From a virus, in IMG/VR virus record IMGVR_UViG_3300032308_002249, positions 1-37,758 of that record: 37,758 nt of DNA, one strand, 5' to 3'. This document shows, one piece after another, positions 21,751 through 30,055 of the stretch. Position 1 is the stretch's first letter; each line of letters starts with the position of its first letter. Below the pieces are notes generated by a model. That model saw only the letters and a list, made by a program, of their open reading frames with translations, was not told the DNA's origin and did no database searches. Position numbers and translations under genes: made by a program.

Positions 21751-24744
21751 ATGGGATTAACTAGACCTCGTGCATATCAGATCTTTGACATTGACTACAA
21801 ACAGTCAGTCAGAGTAATAACCCTCTCCAACATCACACTGTCGGGCGGTGCGCCCACAGTGGTAGACAGCGTGACTCTGAGCACAGGCGATCGTGTGTTG
21901 GTTGCTGGACAAAACACAGGTTCACAGAACGGGCTTTATCAAGTCAGTGTGCTGGGCACAGGATCCAACGGCACTTGGATTAGATCCGTGGACGGCAATC
22001 AAACTGGCGAAATAGATGCTGGTATGATTGTCATGGTCACCGAAGGTGACGTTTACAAAGACACCCAGTGGAAACTCACAACCAATGATCCCATAGTAAT
22101 AGGCGTCACTGCGCTGACCTTTGAGCAGAATTCTGCATTTGCATTTGGCAACATCTTTGCCAACGGTACTGCGGTGCTGGCAGACATTGTGGGCGACACA
22201 GTCACATTCACGCCGGGCAACAATTTTATAATCACTGGCAATGCCACGTCTGACACCGTAACTTTTGCAGTAAGCGATAGTCCCACATTCACTGGCAATG
22301 TTTCAGGCAGTAATATTAGTACCGCTGGACAAGCCACGGTCACAGGCAACGTCACTGGCGGCAACTTAATCACAGCAGGCCTAGGATCGTTTGGCACCAC
22401 AGTCTCGGCCACAGGCAACATCACCGGCGGGAACATTGTATCCAATGCCAGAATTGATGGTGGCAATCTTTACTTGACATCATTGGATGCCAACAAAGTA
22501 GTGTTCACAGGAGCAAGCGGGCAACTCATTGACAGTCAAAATTTTACCTTTGATGGTGTCACAGCCAACATACAAGGCGCATTGATTGTTGACAATGTTG
22601 AGATTGACAGTAACAGTATTTCGTCAACTGTGGGCAATCTTTTGCTTGAAGCTCCTTCGGGATCTTTTGTATCTATACCTGGAAATCTTTTAATATCTGG
22701 ACCCATAACAGGAAATCTTCTTCCTTCGGCCAACATCACATACAATCTTGGATCGCCCACACAACGCTGGAACGAAATATTTTTAGCAGCCAATACCATT
22801 GACATTGGTGGTGCCACAATCTCCGCAGATATTGAAACTGGTAGCCTAATTCTTAAAGGCCCTGACGGAGCCGAGTTTGTATTAACAGGGTCTAGTCCCA
22901 CTGACTCTTTTGGTATATTTGGTGTTATCGAAGCCGGTAACTCCAGTCCAGCAACATCAACAACAACTGGTGCATTAAGAGTCACCGGTGGTGCTGGTAT
23001 AGGTGGCAATATCTACGCTGGTGGAAATATCAACGGCCCCAATCTTGTTGCTGTGTCGTCGGGTATTGTGGATGGCGGAACACTACGAGGTACCTTGTTG
23101 CTATCATCAGGGAATGTTCTAGCCAACAATCTCAATGCCAATCTTGGCGTATTCTCTACAACAATACAAGCCACTGGCAACGCCACGGTGGGTAACTTAT
23201 CCACTGCTGGTCAAATTACAGTCACAGGTAACATTACCGGTGGAAATTTAATTGCCAACGCTCAAGTGATTGCCACGGGCAATGTCAATGGTAGCAATTT
23301 GGTTACCGCGGGCATAGTTGACAGCACAGGAAACATCAGGACTGCCGCACAATTGGTCAGCACAGTGCAAGATCCTACACCACCATTGAGCGTAGCATCA
23401 TCTGTCACAGTCAACAATCTCAGTGTGCAATATCTTGATGGATATCAACGATCAACTGTGGCTGTGCCATTGTCAATCACGGCTCGAGACACCAACTCTA
23501 ACGTAGCGGCCAACAGTGTAAGCGTGGCTGAGAGAGTATTCCTAACATCAAACTCTGCTGCCAATATACATTTTGCCAACGCATCGGCTATAACTTTTAA
23601 TACCTATGGTGCGTCAGAAGGAGTTGTTGTTTCTGGTAATAATTTATCAGCAGTGGGTAATTTACTTTCCAATGGAATGGTTGCATCTGGTAATATTTCT
23701 GCAAGTTACTTCCTTGGCAATGTGGCCTGCGCTTCGGGTATTTTTACCACCAAAATATTCAGTGGAAACAGTGAAGTCAATGTTGCATCAGCAGGTGGCA
23801 ATGTCACTGTTTCCATTGGTGGGTCGCCAAACATAGCAACATTTGTACCTGGAGGTCTGAGCGTGCCAGGTACTGTGTCGTCGGGCAATCTAATCGCAGC
23901 CAATCTTGTGCAAGCCACAACAGGTACTATCACAGGTAATCTGTCAGTGCTGGGCAACCTAATTGTCACTGGTAATGTGTCCTATCAAAATCAAAGTGAT
24001 TTGATAATATCTGATCCTACAATTGAATTAGGAAGTCCAGCCAATGATGCACCACTGACCAGCAATGATGGATTCAGCCGCGGCCTAAAACTGCACTACT
24101 ATACCACGCAGGACGAACATGGTTTTATTGGATTAGCTGGTCCAAATTATGACTACTATCAATTTTTAATAGATTCTACAGAAACCAACAGCACTTTTGC
24201 AGGTACCTATGCGAATGTAAGCATGGGCAACTTGACAGCCACAGGAATATCTGCCAATGCGGCCATAGTTGCCACAGGCAATGTCACAGGGGGCAATCTT
24301 ACAACCGCCGGGCAAGTGGTAGCCGTGGGCAATATTTCAGGAAATTACTTCATAGGCAACGGATACAATTTAACTGATGTGACAACAACAGCTATCTCTG
24401 TAGGAAATGTTAGTTTAAGCGCCAACGCCACTGCGCTAACGTTCAGCGTGGCGGGCAACACTATTGCCACAGTGACATCTCAAGGCCTAATCATGGGCGC
24501 ACCCATATCCATGGGCGGCAGAAAGATCACCGGTCTAGCCAGTCCAGATGCCGACGGTGACGCTTCAAACAAAGGCTATGTAGACGGCGCAGCCGGAACC
24601 AGTAATTTCCCTGTTGGAGATTACGGAGATTTGGGCACAGCAGCCACTGATTCTTTTGGTATTCCTATTGCTCCCCTGACCACTTGGGACAACGAAGATC
24701 CTTACGGTAGTTTAGAAACCACGGATCTAGGAGTGCTTACTTAG
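21751..24744 (+). CDS. Large tail fibre protein (997 aa)
   Basis: The start chosen is ATG at 21751 (MGLTRPRAYQ), with AAGG 6 nt upstream. The first 130 residues hold a domain typical of phage fibres: ITLSGGAPTVVDSVTLSTGD, then RVLVAGQNTGSQNGLYQV and a Trp-Arg pair. GN-rich repeats follow, with ATGNITGGNIVSNARIDGG, TANIQGALIVDNVEIDS, and a late IVTGNVSYQNQSDLIISDP module near residue 745. The C-terminus has MGGRKITGLASPDADGDA then SNKGYVDGA, a common fibre-end motif, and lacks the chaperone-like domain of its neighbours. It may therefore need a separate chaperone or pair with another fibre subunit. It is about 18% shorter than the 1219-aa fibre. Confidence 0.8.
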   Translation: MGLTRPRAYQIFDIDYKQSVRVITLSNITLSGGAPTVVDSVTLSTGDRVLVAGQNTGSQNGLYQVSVLGTGSNGTWIRSVDGNQTGEIDAGMIVMVTEGDVYKDTQWKLTTNDPIVIGVTALTFEQNSAFAFGNIFANGTAVLADIVGDTVTFTPGNNFIITGNATSDTVTFAVSDSPTFTGNVSGSNISTAGQATVTGNVTGGNLITAGLGSFGTTVSATGNITGGNIVSNARIDGGNLYLTSLDANKVVFTGASGQLIDSQNFTFDGVTANIQGALIVDNVEIDSNSISSTVGNLLLEAPSGSFVSIPGNLLISGPITGNLLPSANITYNLGSPTQRWNEIFLAANTIDIGGATISADIETGSLILKGPDGAEFVLTGSSPTDSFGIFGVIEAGNSSPATSTTTGALRVTGGAGIGGNIYAGGNINGPNLVAVSSGIVDGGTLRGTLLLSSGNVLANNLNANLGVFSTTIQATGNATVGNLSTAGQITVTGNITGGNLIANAQVIATGNVNGSNLVTAGIVDSTGNIRTAAQLVSTVQDPTPPLSVASSVTVNNLSVQYLDGYQRSTVAVPLSITARDTNSNVAANSVSVAERVFLTSNSAANIHFANASAITFNTYGASEGVVVSGNNLSAVGNLLSNGMVASGNISASYFLGNVACASGIFTTKIFSGNSEVNVASAGGNVTVSIGGSPNIATFVPGGLSVPGTVSSGNLIAANLVQATTGTITGNLSVLGNLIVTGNVSYQNQSDLIISDPTIELGSPANDAPLTSNDGFSRGLKLHYYTTQDEHGFIGLAGPNYDYYQFLIDSTETNSTFAGTYANVSMGNLTATGISANAAIVATGNVTGGNLTTAGQVVAVGNISGNYFIGNGYNLTDVTTTAISVGNVSLSANATALTFSVAGNTIATVTSQGLIMGAPISMGGRKITGLASPDADGDASNKGYVDGAAGTSNFPVGDYGDLGTAATDSFGIPIAPLTTWDNEDPYGSLETTDLGVLT

Positions 24745-24746
24745 AC

Positions 24747-24754
24747 CATAAATA
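24747..24754 (+). promoter_or_regulatory. Late promoter (CATAAATA)
   Basis: Lies just past the stop codon of the 997-aa fibre gene and 17 nt before the ATG at 24772, with an AGAGGAA SD between. Confidence 0.68.
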
Positions 24755-24771
24755 TGCTAGAGGAATAATAA

Positions 24772-25938
24772 ATGCCAACCCAAGTACAGTTTAGACGCGG
24801 TAGTTCCAGCCAAAATAACTCATTCACCGGAGCACAAGGCGAACTAACCATTGATACCACAAATTATACCATACGTGTGCAGGATGGTGCCACTGCTGGT
24901 GGATGGCCCACGGTTGGACTTACACAAACACAAACTTTAACAAATAAGACACTGAGCAGTGCTGTACTCACAGGCACACTGACCGCTGGTGGCGCCGCTG
25001 GCAATTCAGGACAATATCTAGAATCAACTGGCAGTGGAGTACGCTGGAGCTCAGTGGATTCAACTACAATTGCCAATGGAACGTCCAGTATTTCTTGTAT
25101 TGCATCTGGTGGTAATGTAAGAGGAAACATTGGCGGTGCCACTGTTTCAACTCTTTATGCTGGCGGCCTGGCAGTTACTGGTAAATTGCATCGCACAGGT
25201 GATGGCAGTGCGCCTAGTATTTCTACCAATGGCATTGGAATTGTGTCAGATGCATCAACATTTACAGATAGTACCAGTTTTGGTACAGTAGCGACTGTGG
25301 CTATACATGCCATACAACAACCAACTTTGGCTGCCAGTGCAGCCACAACATGGACCAATGCCGCAACATTTTACATTGCCAATGCAGTAGTTGGTGGGTC
25401 AAATGCAACTTTGTCCAATCGTTATGCTCTTTACGTAGCTGCCGGTGCGTCAGGATTTGGTGGCGACATTTTAAATTTACAGGCCAATGGCACAGGCAAC
25501 ATTGGATCAGCCTCTACATATTTTAACACTGCTCACGTCAAAGCCACGTCAGCTCAATATGCTGACGTTGCAGAACGCTATTTGGCTGACGCTGATTATC
25601 CTGTTGGTACAGTATTGGTCATTGGTGGAGACAAAGAAGTCACACAAAGCAACACAGCGGGTCAAACTTCAATTGCTGGCACAGTATCAGAGAATCCCGG
25701 AGTGCTGATGAATCGTGGTCTGGAAGGTGAGCATGTGGCGGCAGTGGCACTGATTGGCCGAGTACCATGCCGTGTGGTTGGGGTAATAAACAAGGGTGAC
25801 TTATTGATGAGCAGTGACTTTCCAGGAGTAGCTTGTAAACTGGAAAACTATACACCGGGGTGCGTGATAGGAAAAGCACTAGAATCTTATTCAAATAACA
25901 TAGAGGGTACCATTGAAATCATGGTAGGAAGATTATGA
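24772..25938 (+). CDS. Tail fibre protein with C-terminal chaperone-like domain (388 aa)
   Basis: Residues 1-60 form a common fibre base module (TQVQFRRGSSSQNNSFTGAQ, then ELTIDT and VQDGATAGGWP). A beta-rich middle follows (TLTNKTLSSAVLTGTL and so on). The last 125 residues (ATSAQYADVAERYLADADYP to GTIEIMVGRL) are a paralogue of the C-terminal domain of the 1219-aa fibre, with conserved SAQYAD, GTV, AGTVSENPGVLMN and HVAAVAL-x-GRVP stretches. It ends in a 4-nt overlap with the following glycosyltransferase-like gene, so the two are translated together. Confidence 0.78.
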   Translation: MPTQVQFRRGSSSQNNSFTGAQGELTIDTTNYTIRVQDGATAGGWPTVGLTQTQTLTNKTLSSAVLTGTLTAGGAAGNSGQYLESTGSGVRWSSVDSTTIANGTSSISCIASGGNVRGNIGGATVSTLYAGGLAVTGKLHRTGDGSAPSISTNGIGIVSDASTFTDSTSFGTVATVAIHAIQQPTLAASAATTWTNAATFYIANAVVGGSNATLSNRYALYVAAGASGFGGDILNLQANGTGNIGSASTYFNTAHVKATSAQYADVAERYLADADYPVGTVLVIGGDKEVTQSNTAGQTSIAGTVSENPGVLMNRGLEGEHVAAVALIGRVPCRVVGVINKGDLLMSSDFPGVACKLENYTPGCVIGKALESYSNNIEGTIEIMVGRL

Positions 25939-26609
25939 TCCATAAAGAACACTACAGAGAAAATTACACAGGTGAGTTTGTAATTACAAAAATTACCTAT
26001 AAAAATGGCCAAAAGCTCACTGAAAAAGAATACATTGAAAACCCCATTGTTAACCAACACATATCTGGACGTGCAGTGATCATCAGCAATGGACACAGTT
26101 TACGTGACGATGTAGTGACTGCATTGCGTAACCATGGTGGTGGCCTGTTGGGACAAAAGAAATTACAGACCTATGGCTGTGATGGCACATGGAAAAAAAT
26201 ACAGTTGGATTTTTGTATTGAGCATGACATTCCAACACTCAATGAAATTGTCAATGCTAGATACCATGAAAATTCTGTGGTGTACACACTGACTACAAAC
26301 TGTTTGAAGATGCCGGGACAATTTTATCTTGTTCCATATTCTGTTAGACTGGTACCACCAGCACAGGCCGCATATCTTGCCGCGTTTGATGGACACAAGG
26401 AAGTGTTTTTATTAGGCGTAGACGGCACCACCTCAGAGCATCACATTGATCACAAGCACATCATTGACATCAAACAAGTGATAGAAGCCTACCCTAACAC
26501 CAAGTTTTATTTTGTCACAGATCATGCCAATCCTTGGGCCGAATGGCGTGCATTTAGAAATGTAGAAGTTTTAGACTATAAACAGTTTATAATTCACTGC
26601 GATGTCTGA
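25935..26609 (+). CDS. DUF115/glycosyltransferase-like protein coupled to a fibre gene (224 aa)
   Basis: Begins in an ATGA overlap with the 388-aa fibre gene. After a 45-residue N-terminal extension it has RAVIISNGHSLRDDVV (N-G-x-S nucleotide-sugar pattern), a middle alpha/beta part, and EVFLLGVDGTTSEHHIDHKH, which parallels YLIGFDLGTTNG in the protein at 14365-14952. The histidine-rich loop (HHIDHKH) could bind metal. A role in decorating fibre proteins with sugars is inferred from fold hints plus coupling. Its 3' end overlaps the convergent Nudix gene by 16 nt with no terminator between. Confidence 0.55.
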   Translation: MIHKEHYRENYTGEFVITKITYKNGQKLTEKEYIENPIVNQHISGRAVIISNGHSLRDDVVTALRNHGGGLLGQKKLQTYGCDGTWKKIQLDFCIEHDIPTLNEIVNARYHENSVVYTLTTNCLKMPGQFYLVPYSVRLVPPAQAAYLAAFDGHKEVFLLGVDGTTSEHHIDHKHIIDIKQVIEAYPNTKFYFVTDHANPWAEWRAFRNVEVLDYKQFIIHCDV

Positions 26610-27031
26610 CATTGTTGTTGAACAGTTGACATCTTTTGTTTGACTTCTTCAAAATTTACAGTAGACCATAGCCCTGGGTGCAAGGGTCTTGGCCATGTGG
26701 TAGAGTCAATCCATGCCCAGCCTTGATGTTCGTTGTTGAGAATAGGAGTAAATTCTTTGGCAACGCTACAGAAAAATGTGTGATACGCAAAGTTTCCGTC
26801 TGGGCTGGTAAATTTTTCTATGGGAACTAGTTTTATTTCTTGTGGCCATGAACCCAACTCTTCAATACATTCTCGACGGATGGTTTCTAACAAGGTTTCG
26901 TTGGACTTGGCCTTGCCTCCGGGCAAACCCCAGGTTCCTGGATTTCTATCATCGTTTCTCAACAGATAAAGATATCTGTCAGTGTCAACACTGTAGAACC
27001 AAACTCCAACTGCGTTCAAAGTACTAGACTC
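26594..27031 (-). CDS. Nudix hydrolase
   Basis: A complete Nudix box GX5EX7REUXEEXGU is present at residues 40-62 (GKAKSNE ... RECIEELGS), so the protein should bind divalent metal and hydrolyse a nucleoside diphosphate linked to another group. The substrate could be oxidised dNTPs, ADP-ribose, NADH, diadenosine polyphosphates or an mRNA cap-like end; sequence alone does not tell. The start chosen is ATG at 27031 (MESSTLNAVGVWFY, 145 aa), with AAGG just upstream. It overlaps the end of gp15 by 16 nt, so it is the third gene of the gp14-gp15 unit, an unusual place for a metabolic enzyme. A longer ORF start exists upstream inside gp15. Confidence 0.88.
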   Translation of the reverse strand, partial: ESSTLNAVGVWFYSVDTDRYLYLLRNDDRNPGTWGLPGGKAKSNETLLETIRRECIEELGSWPQEIKLVPIEKFTSPDGNFAYHTFFCSVAKEFTPILNNEHQGWAWIDSTTWPRPLHPGLWSTVNFEEVKQKMSTVQQQCQTSQ

Positions 27032-28404
27032 CATTCGCCTTCGGGATACAGGCCTTCGTAGCTCTTGAGCCATACATTGTCAGCCCAACGATACTGTATG
27101 CCAGTGGTTAGATTGGTCACGTATTGCACATCACTGGGTTGGCTGCTTTCAAAAGCAATGTTCCACTTTGTTCCATCGTACACAATGATATCATTGGCAG
27201 TGGCATACAATATTTCACCATTCACACCTGTCCACGCACTGGCACCGCTGCCAAAGTCTGCGGCACCTGTGTCGCCTACCAACAAGTAGCGTTGACCTGC
27301 GGCGGCAGCTGGAAGACCAGCTCCGGGTCCGTTGCGTTGTGGGTCTATGATGGCATTCACGGGTGGTAGTGTGTTTTGTGGTATGGTGTCTTGGTCCACT
27401 GTGAACAGTAAAAATCTATCATCACTGGGATGATATGCTACAGTACCCACTATTATAGCGTCATCAAACGGATTGTCAAGTCTTACTTGACTGATGCCAT
27501 TTTGTAAGTCTCCAAACAGATTGGTCACAGCATGCCACATGAGATTACTTGGAGGGCTAGAATCAGGATCAACGGTACCTTCACCAGGTACCACAGCCGA
27601 AGGCTCCAGTATTTGTAGTTGGTTACCAATCAGCAACACTTGGTAGTTGTATGGAGTAAACTTTTGTCTAGTGCCCAACAATAAATCATTGTTGACTATG
27701 GCTTCTACTGCATCGCCTTGAGCATCGTACATAGAAGCAATAATTTTTTGAACCACACCCAATTTTTTAACTTTAGCTGGGGAAGATATCCAAATTGGCA
27801 GAGTAAATCTCAAACTGGCTATGTCTATAGGATCTTCAGTGCCCACTGGTATGGTTCGTGAACTCCAGGTAGTTCCTTCTAGCTCGCACACACTTAAACT
27901 GGTCCAGTCTAGAAAGTTGTCTGTTGATTGTATCTCCAGCGCAGGATTGAACAAGGTCAATATCTGTTCCAAAATCTGTAGCTTTTGATTGGTGTTGGAG
28001 GTCCAGATGTCCAAGGTAATTTTTAAATTGAAAGGAACTGGCATCAATCGTTCCACAGTAAATGCATTGCCCTGTGTGGTTTCATAGCTTTGGCTATCCG
28101 AGTCCCAGTAGCGTTGACGCACATTGGTTTTTTCAACATAGTAAGGTTCTTGCACACGATCTCTAGCATACTCAAGCTCTGTGATGTAAAATGTCATCAG
28201 CGGAGTAGATGGCAATGAACTGGCCGAGTTATTTTGCAACACAGTCTGTGCCTGGCGGCTAGAATCACCGTAGCGTATGGGTACTCTTATGAGAGCTTTG
28301 ACTCCTTCGTCATTGCGACCGTACTCACATTGAAAGTTTGAAAAAATTCTGGTGAACTGAAGTAGAAAACGTCTTATTTGTTCGTCGTAGAAGAATTGTT
28401 GCAT
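27016..28404 (-). CDS. 15: Tail terminator / proximal sheath stabiliser gp15
   Basis: The N-terminal 250 residues match T4-type gp15: FFYDEQIRRFLLQFTRIFSN, IRVPIRYGDSSRQ, PLMTFYITELEYARDRVQEP, MPVPFNLKITLDIWTSNTNQ, and LRFTLPIWISSPAKVKKLGVV. gp15 caps the completed tail tube and sheath as a hexamer and joins it to the neck. The product is 462 aa against 272 aa in T4. The C-terminal 200 residues are an extra region with GEILYATANDIIVYDGTKWN and Trp-containing beta modules like those in fibres. The ATG overlaps the gp14 stop by 1 nt (TAATG). Confidence 0.9.
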   Translation of the reverse strand: MQQFFYDEQIRRFLLQFTRIFSNFQCEYGRNDEGVKALIRVPIRYGDSSRQAQTVLQNNSASSLPSTPLMTFYITELEYARDRVQEPYYVEKTNVRQRYWDSDSQSYETTQGNAFTVERLMPVPFNLKITLDIWTSNTNQKLQILEQILTLFNPALEIQSTDNFLDWTSLSVCELEGTTWSSRTIPVGTEDPIDIASLRFTLPIWISSPAKVKKLGVVQKIIASMYDAQGDAVEAIVNNDLLLGTRQKFTPYNYQVLLIGNQLQILEPSAVVPGEGTVDPDSSPPSNLMWHAVTNLFGDLQNGISQVRLDNPFDDAIIVGTVAYHPSDDRFLLFTVDQDTIPQNTLPPVNAIIDPQRNGPGAGLPAAAAGQRYLLVGDTGAADFGSGASAWTGVNGEILYATANDIIVYDGTKWNIAFESSQPSDVQYVTNLTTGIQYRWADNVWLKSYEGLYPEGEWSLVL

Positions 28405-29732
28405 TAGTTATCTGCCTCGGGTTTAAGAATATTACTGAGACCTTGACGCACTGGTATAGGACCTCGATCAGCTGTGTTGGTCGTTTGAGTGTTGTTGACA
28501 AAACTACTACGAAGAGTTCTGTTAAGAGGTCCTGGAGTAAGGTCAGTTCGTACACCGTCCTCAATCTTGAGCCAGGCTCTGCCGTTGTAACGGAATAATC
28601 GATTGGGGAAATAATCCAAACGCAAAGCATAATCGCCGTTGGCAGGATTGGGCGGGAATGATATTCCAGGTGTAACCGGTAGTCCGTTGGGAGCCACACT
28701 AGAACCAGTTAGATAGCCCGAAGCGTAACCTTCACTGGTTGGAGAAACATTGGCCTGATTTACATCAATATTGGTATTGTCAACGGTCAACAGAGTGTAA
28801 TCTGCTGTGGGAATGGACGCAGGATCTGCAGGAGTTCCATCAGAGTTGGTAGGAACAATGTAGAATTTAACATTGTCGTATCCTGATAGCGGAACTTCAA
28901 ATTCGGCCTGTGTGAGGATGGCATCATTGAGTTCATAATCTTTGATTCTGGTACCAATGCTTTGTTGTATGCTGGCCGGGGTGTATACTTCCCAAAAATT
29001 TGTGTTGGTAATTGGTGTGCTCACAGGAACATTTTGTTTGGCCCGGTAATACACATCGCCGTCCAATACTGTGCTGCCTCTTGGATAGTAGTTGCCCGGA
29101 TCCCAGATGTTGTCTTGGGCAAATGGCTTGTCTAGAATATCGTTGTACTCTTGAGCTCCTACCAGTGGTGTGGCTTTGATGCGCCACAGATGTGGCAGCC
29201 AAGTTTGACTGAAACCTTCGCTGGCAAATGCCGAATCCTGAATCACATAATAACGTGGTAATGCTTTGGGCAAGTCTGAGTTTAGTGGATTGTAATCTCT
29301 AAGATTGGGAAATTCCAGTACATCGCCGGCCATGAGTTTACGGCCTATGATGTCAATCATGTCGTTGTAGTGAAACGTAATAAACAGTGTGTCGTTGTTT
29401 AAGAACAATCCAAACTGAGTCAAGTCAAAGTCAATGTCCTGTTGATTGTAAACACCACGCATGACATACACATTGGAACTGTAGGCGCGATCTCTGTTTT
29501 CAATCAACAGTAGATCTTCAACAAACAGTGGATTCTCATAACTGTATGCTGGTTGGGTGGCATCTTGTGTGCCACCGGTCTGTGAACTTGAGTCATCGCC
29601 GTGTGGTTTTGGCCCTAGGTATTTGTGGACATAGATATCCAACCCACCCACTGTGTACATTTCAGCTATGGTACGGTCAATAAACTTGTAATCGTTTTGT
29701 CGGTTTGGGCGATAAAGACTTAATCTTGGCAT
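28404..29732 (-). CDS. 14: Neck protein gp14
   Basis: The N-terminus PRLSLYRPNRQNDYKFIDRT with VGGLDIYVHKYLGP is diagnostic of T4-type gp14, which with gp13 forms the head-tail neck. The region ENPLFVEDLLLIENRDRAYS and IDIIGRKLMAGDVLEFPNLR also fits. The product is 442 aa compared with 256 in T4. The C-terminal part carries an extra module, NGDYALRLDYFPNRLFRYNG followed by AWLKIEDG. Transcription should start at the late motif 7 nt upstream of the ATG, so the mRNA would be nearly leaderless. The gene heads the gp14-gp15-Nudix unit, which is on the opposite strand to gp13. Confidence 0.9.
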   Translation of the reverse strand: MPRLSLYRPNRQNDYKFIDRTIAEMYTVGGLDIYVHKYLGPKPHGDDSSSQTGGTQDATQPAYSYENPLFVEDLLLIENRDRAYSSNVYVMRGVYNQQDIDFDLTQFGLFLNNDTLFITFHYNDMIDIIGRKLMAGDVLEFPNLRDYNPLNSDLPKALPRYYVIQDSAFASEGFSQTWLPHLWRIKATPLVGAQEYNDILDKPFAQDNIWDPGNYYPRGSTVLDGDVYYRAKQNVPVSTPITNTNFWEVYTPASIQQSIGTRIKDYELNDAILTQAEFEVPLSGYDNVKFYIVPTNSDGTPADPASIPTADYTLLTVDNTNIDVNQANVSPTSEGYASGYLTGSSVAPNGLPVTPGISFPPNPANGDYALRLDYFPNRLFRYNGRAWLKIEDGVRTDLTPGPLNRTLRSSFVNNTQTTNTADRGPIPVRQGLSNILKPEADN

Positions 29733-29739
29733 AGTCCAG

Positions 29740-29747
29740 TATTTATG
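29740..29747 (-). promoter_or_regulatory. Late promoter for gp14-gp15 (CATAAATA on the minus strand)
   Basis: The motif ends 7 nt before the gp14 ATG and no SD lies between, so a very short or absent leader is predicted. It is back to back with a sigma70-type promoter on the other strand. Confidence 0.7.
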
Positions 29748-29753
29748 GGTAGG

Positions 29754-29782
29754 TTGACCAGAAAATTCAAAACTGCTAAAAT
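29754..29782 (+). promoter_or_regulatory. Sigma70-type promoter (TTGACC-17-TAAAAT, extended -10)
   Basis: -35 TTGACC at 29754-29759, 17-nt spacer, -10 TAAAAT at 29777-29782 preceded by TG at 29774-29775. The -10 ends 5 nt before the ATG at 29788, so little or no leader is expected. This indicates early or middle expression by host RNA polymerase of the two downstream genes, in contrast to the late motif facing the other way. Confidence 0.75.
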
Positions 29783-29787
29783 ACTAT

Positions 29788-30054
29788 ATGAAACTGGAAA
29801 TTTGGCAAGACTTTTCTGACCGCTTGGATCAAGCACACGCTCAGGCATTAAAGCTACATTTTGGAGTAAAAGAGCTTTGGACCATGTATCGTGCGGTGCA
29901 GAGTTTGTTGCGCCTAGCCAGCATTGAAATGGTTGAATGCCGCCGTCGCAAAAAAGCCACAGGTAAGTATGTGGAAATCATGCAACAGGCTGAAGAGGCC
30001 TTGAAGAATTTTGAAAGCCATGTTATACTTGCAACATTGATGAAAAAGGACTGA
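29788..30054 (+). CDS. Small helical protein of unknown function (88 aa)
   Basis: I do not recognise a family. The 88-aa product is almost wholly helical, with no cysteine, no signal peptide and a basic patch (ECRRRKKATGKY) in the middle. The start codon is 5 nt past a sigma70 -10 box and has no SD. It ends 1 nt before the ATG of the next gene, with which it surely forms an operon. Early-type expression suggests a regulatory or takeover role rather than a virion role; this is inference from the promoter only. Confidence 0.65.
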   Translation: MKLEIWQDFSDRLDQAHAQALKLHFGVKELWTMYRAVQSLLRLASIEMVECRRRKKATGKYVEIMQQAEEALKNFESHVILATLMKKD

Positions 30055-30055
30055 T

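Noticed and set aside
16642-23969. Many long minus-strand ORFs opposite fibre genes
   Set aside because: All are Val/Leu/Pro-rich reverse frames of GN/TG repeat coding sequence, without SDs or promoters.
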